DNA of 64,000 bases from Shewanella colwelliana ATCC 39565 (lineage in GTDB: Bacteria; Pseudomonadota; Gammaproteobacteria; Enterobacterales; Shewanellaceae): the NCBI RefSeq assembly GCF_000518705.1, contig NZ_KI912482.1, positions 1 through 64,000 of the forward strand. Reading direction: 5' to 3'. Below the pieces are notes generated by a model. The model saw only the letters and a program-made list of their open reading frames with translations, had not been told where the DNA came from and ran no database searches. Numbering within the stretch: the first letter of the stretch is position 1; every line of letters starts with the position of its first letter. Below, in pieces: positions 63,685-64,000 of this stretch. The translations under genes and the position numbers were made by a program.

Positions 63685-64000
63685 CTATGCTACCAAATCA
63701 GGGTTAGCAACCTGATACATGACATAATCATGATAGCCAGTGATCACTTTGAAATAGCCACACAACGCTTTGTCTAATTCCGGGTCGCCACTATCCACAA
63801 TTAGTGGCCGTCCTTCAAGTGCTTTTAACTTAGTTTTTGTTGCCAAGATAATAATATTGTCTCGACCGACACGGCGAATGAGTGTCGGTGATAACTGTTG
63901 ATTACCTCGCCCGAGAATGTGTCCTTGACCACCAATTAAGGTGATCACCAATTTACAAGGATTAGCCTGAGTTTGTGCCAATAGGGCTTGAGCACTCAAA
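63685..64000 (-). CDS. ATP-NAD kinase-like protein, C-terminal part
   Basis: About 105 residues are visible before the window edge. GGQGHILGRGNQQLSP and the VGRDNIIILATKTKLKAL stretch resemble the C-terminal end of the ATP-NAD kinase/AcoX-like family. The gene continues past base 64000; the in-frame TTG near the edge is not its real start. It is 57 bp upstream of yfcL on the same strand, so it may be in the same operon. Confidence 0.7.
   Translation of the reverse strand, partial: LSAQALLAQTQANPCKLVITLIGGQGHILGRGNQQLSPTLIRRVGRDNIIILATKTKLKALEGRPLIVDSGDPELDKALCGYFKVITGYHDYVMYQVANPDLVA

Overview
The window is a stretch of gammaproteobacterial chromosome, almost certainly Shewanella (order Alteromonadales). 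The evidence is gene order and content: smc-zipA-ligA with cysZ and cysK, pflBA-yfbV-ackA-pta, folX-yfcH, ybbP-ybbA/tesA, fabB/mnmC/yfcL, and the diheme cytochrome family usually named after a Shewanella protein. Base composition looks moderate and even. I see no tRNA, rRNA, CRISPR array, phage or intact insertion sequence. The species cannot be fixed from the sequence alone.

Layout. Bases 1-850 hold no gene but three diverged copies of a roughly 300-bp fold-back repeat. From 851 to about 18.5 kb lie a DsbA-family oxidoreductase, a YeeZ-like SDR protein, an HD-GYP phosphodiesterase, a DUF2919 membrane protein, ligA-zipA-smc (minus strand), cysZ, a DUF5916 outer-membrane protein, a double-receiver diguanylate cyclase, an RDD protein and cysK. 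From 18.5 to 27.8 kb is accessory material: TetR regulator, methyltransferase, TehA/SLAC1-type transporter, a large TonB-dependent receptor, a YfcC-family carrier and a LysR regulator.

From 27.8 to 39.6 kb is a mixed-acid fermentation locus: a FocA-type channel fused to CBS domains, a DUF3360 transporter, pflB, pflA, yfbV, ackA and pta. Together they would split pyruvate to formate and acetyl-CoA, make ATP and acetate, and move formate across the membrane. Two perfect PdhR-type operators (AATTGGT-N3-ACCAATT), one before the DUF3360 gene and one before pflB, suggest pyruvate-responsive control.

From 39.6 to 48.7 kb come small proteins, an inverted pair of DnaA boxes, an RlmI-like methyltransferase, an AI-2E/PerM exporter, folX, yfcH, ybbP-ybbA and tesA. 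From 48.7 to 55.7 kb come a decayed DUF481-like gene, a lipoprotein that fuses a right-handed beta-helix to a diheme cytochrome, a second free-standing diheme cytochrome of the same family, an AraC regulator and sohB. The right end has a VolA/Pla-1-type surface lipase, yciK, fabB, an mnmC whose methyltransferase half looks inactive, a TrmH-like RNA methyltransferase, yfcL and the end of an ATP-NAD kinase-like gene cut by the window edge.

The observations I would follow up first are the degenerate MnmC methyltransferase domain, the beta-helix/diheme fusion beside its paralogue, the FocA-CBS fusion and PdhR-linked DUF3360 transporter, the orphan intrinsic terminator near 4.1 kb that implies an unannotated RNA, the paired DnaA boxes after pta, the 32-residue acidic small protein near 40.6 kb and the fold-back repeats at the left end.
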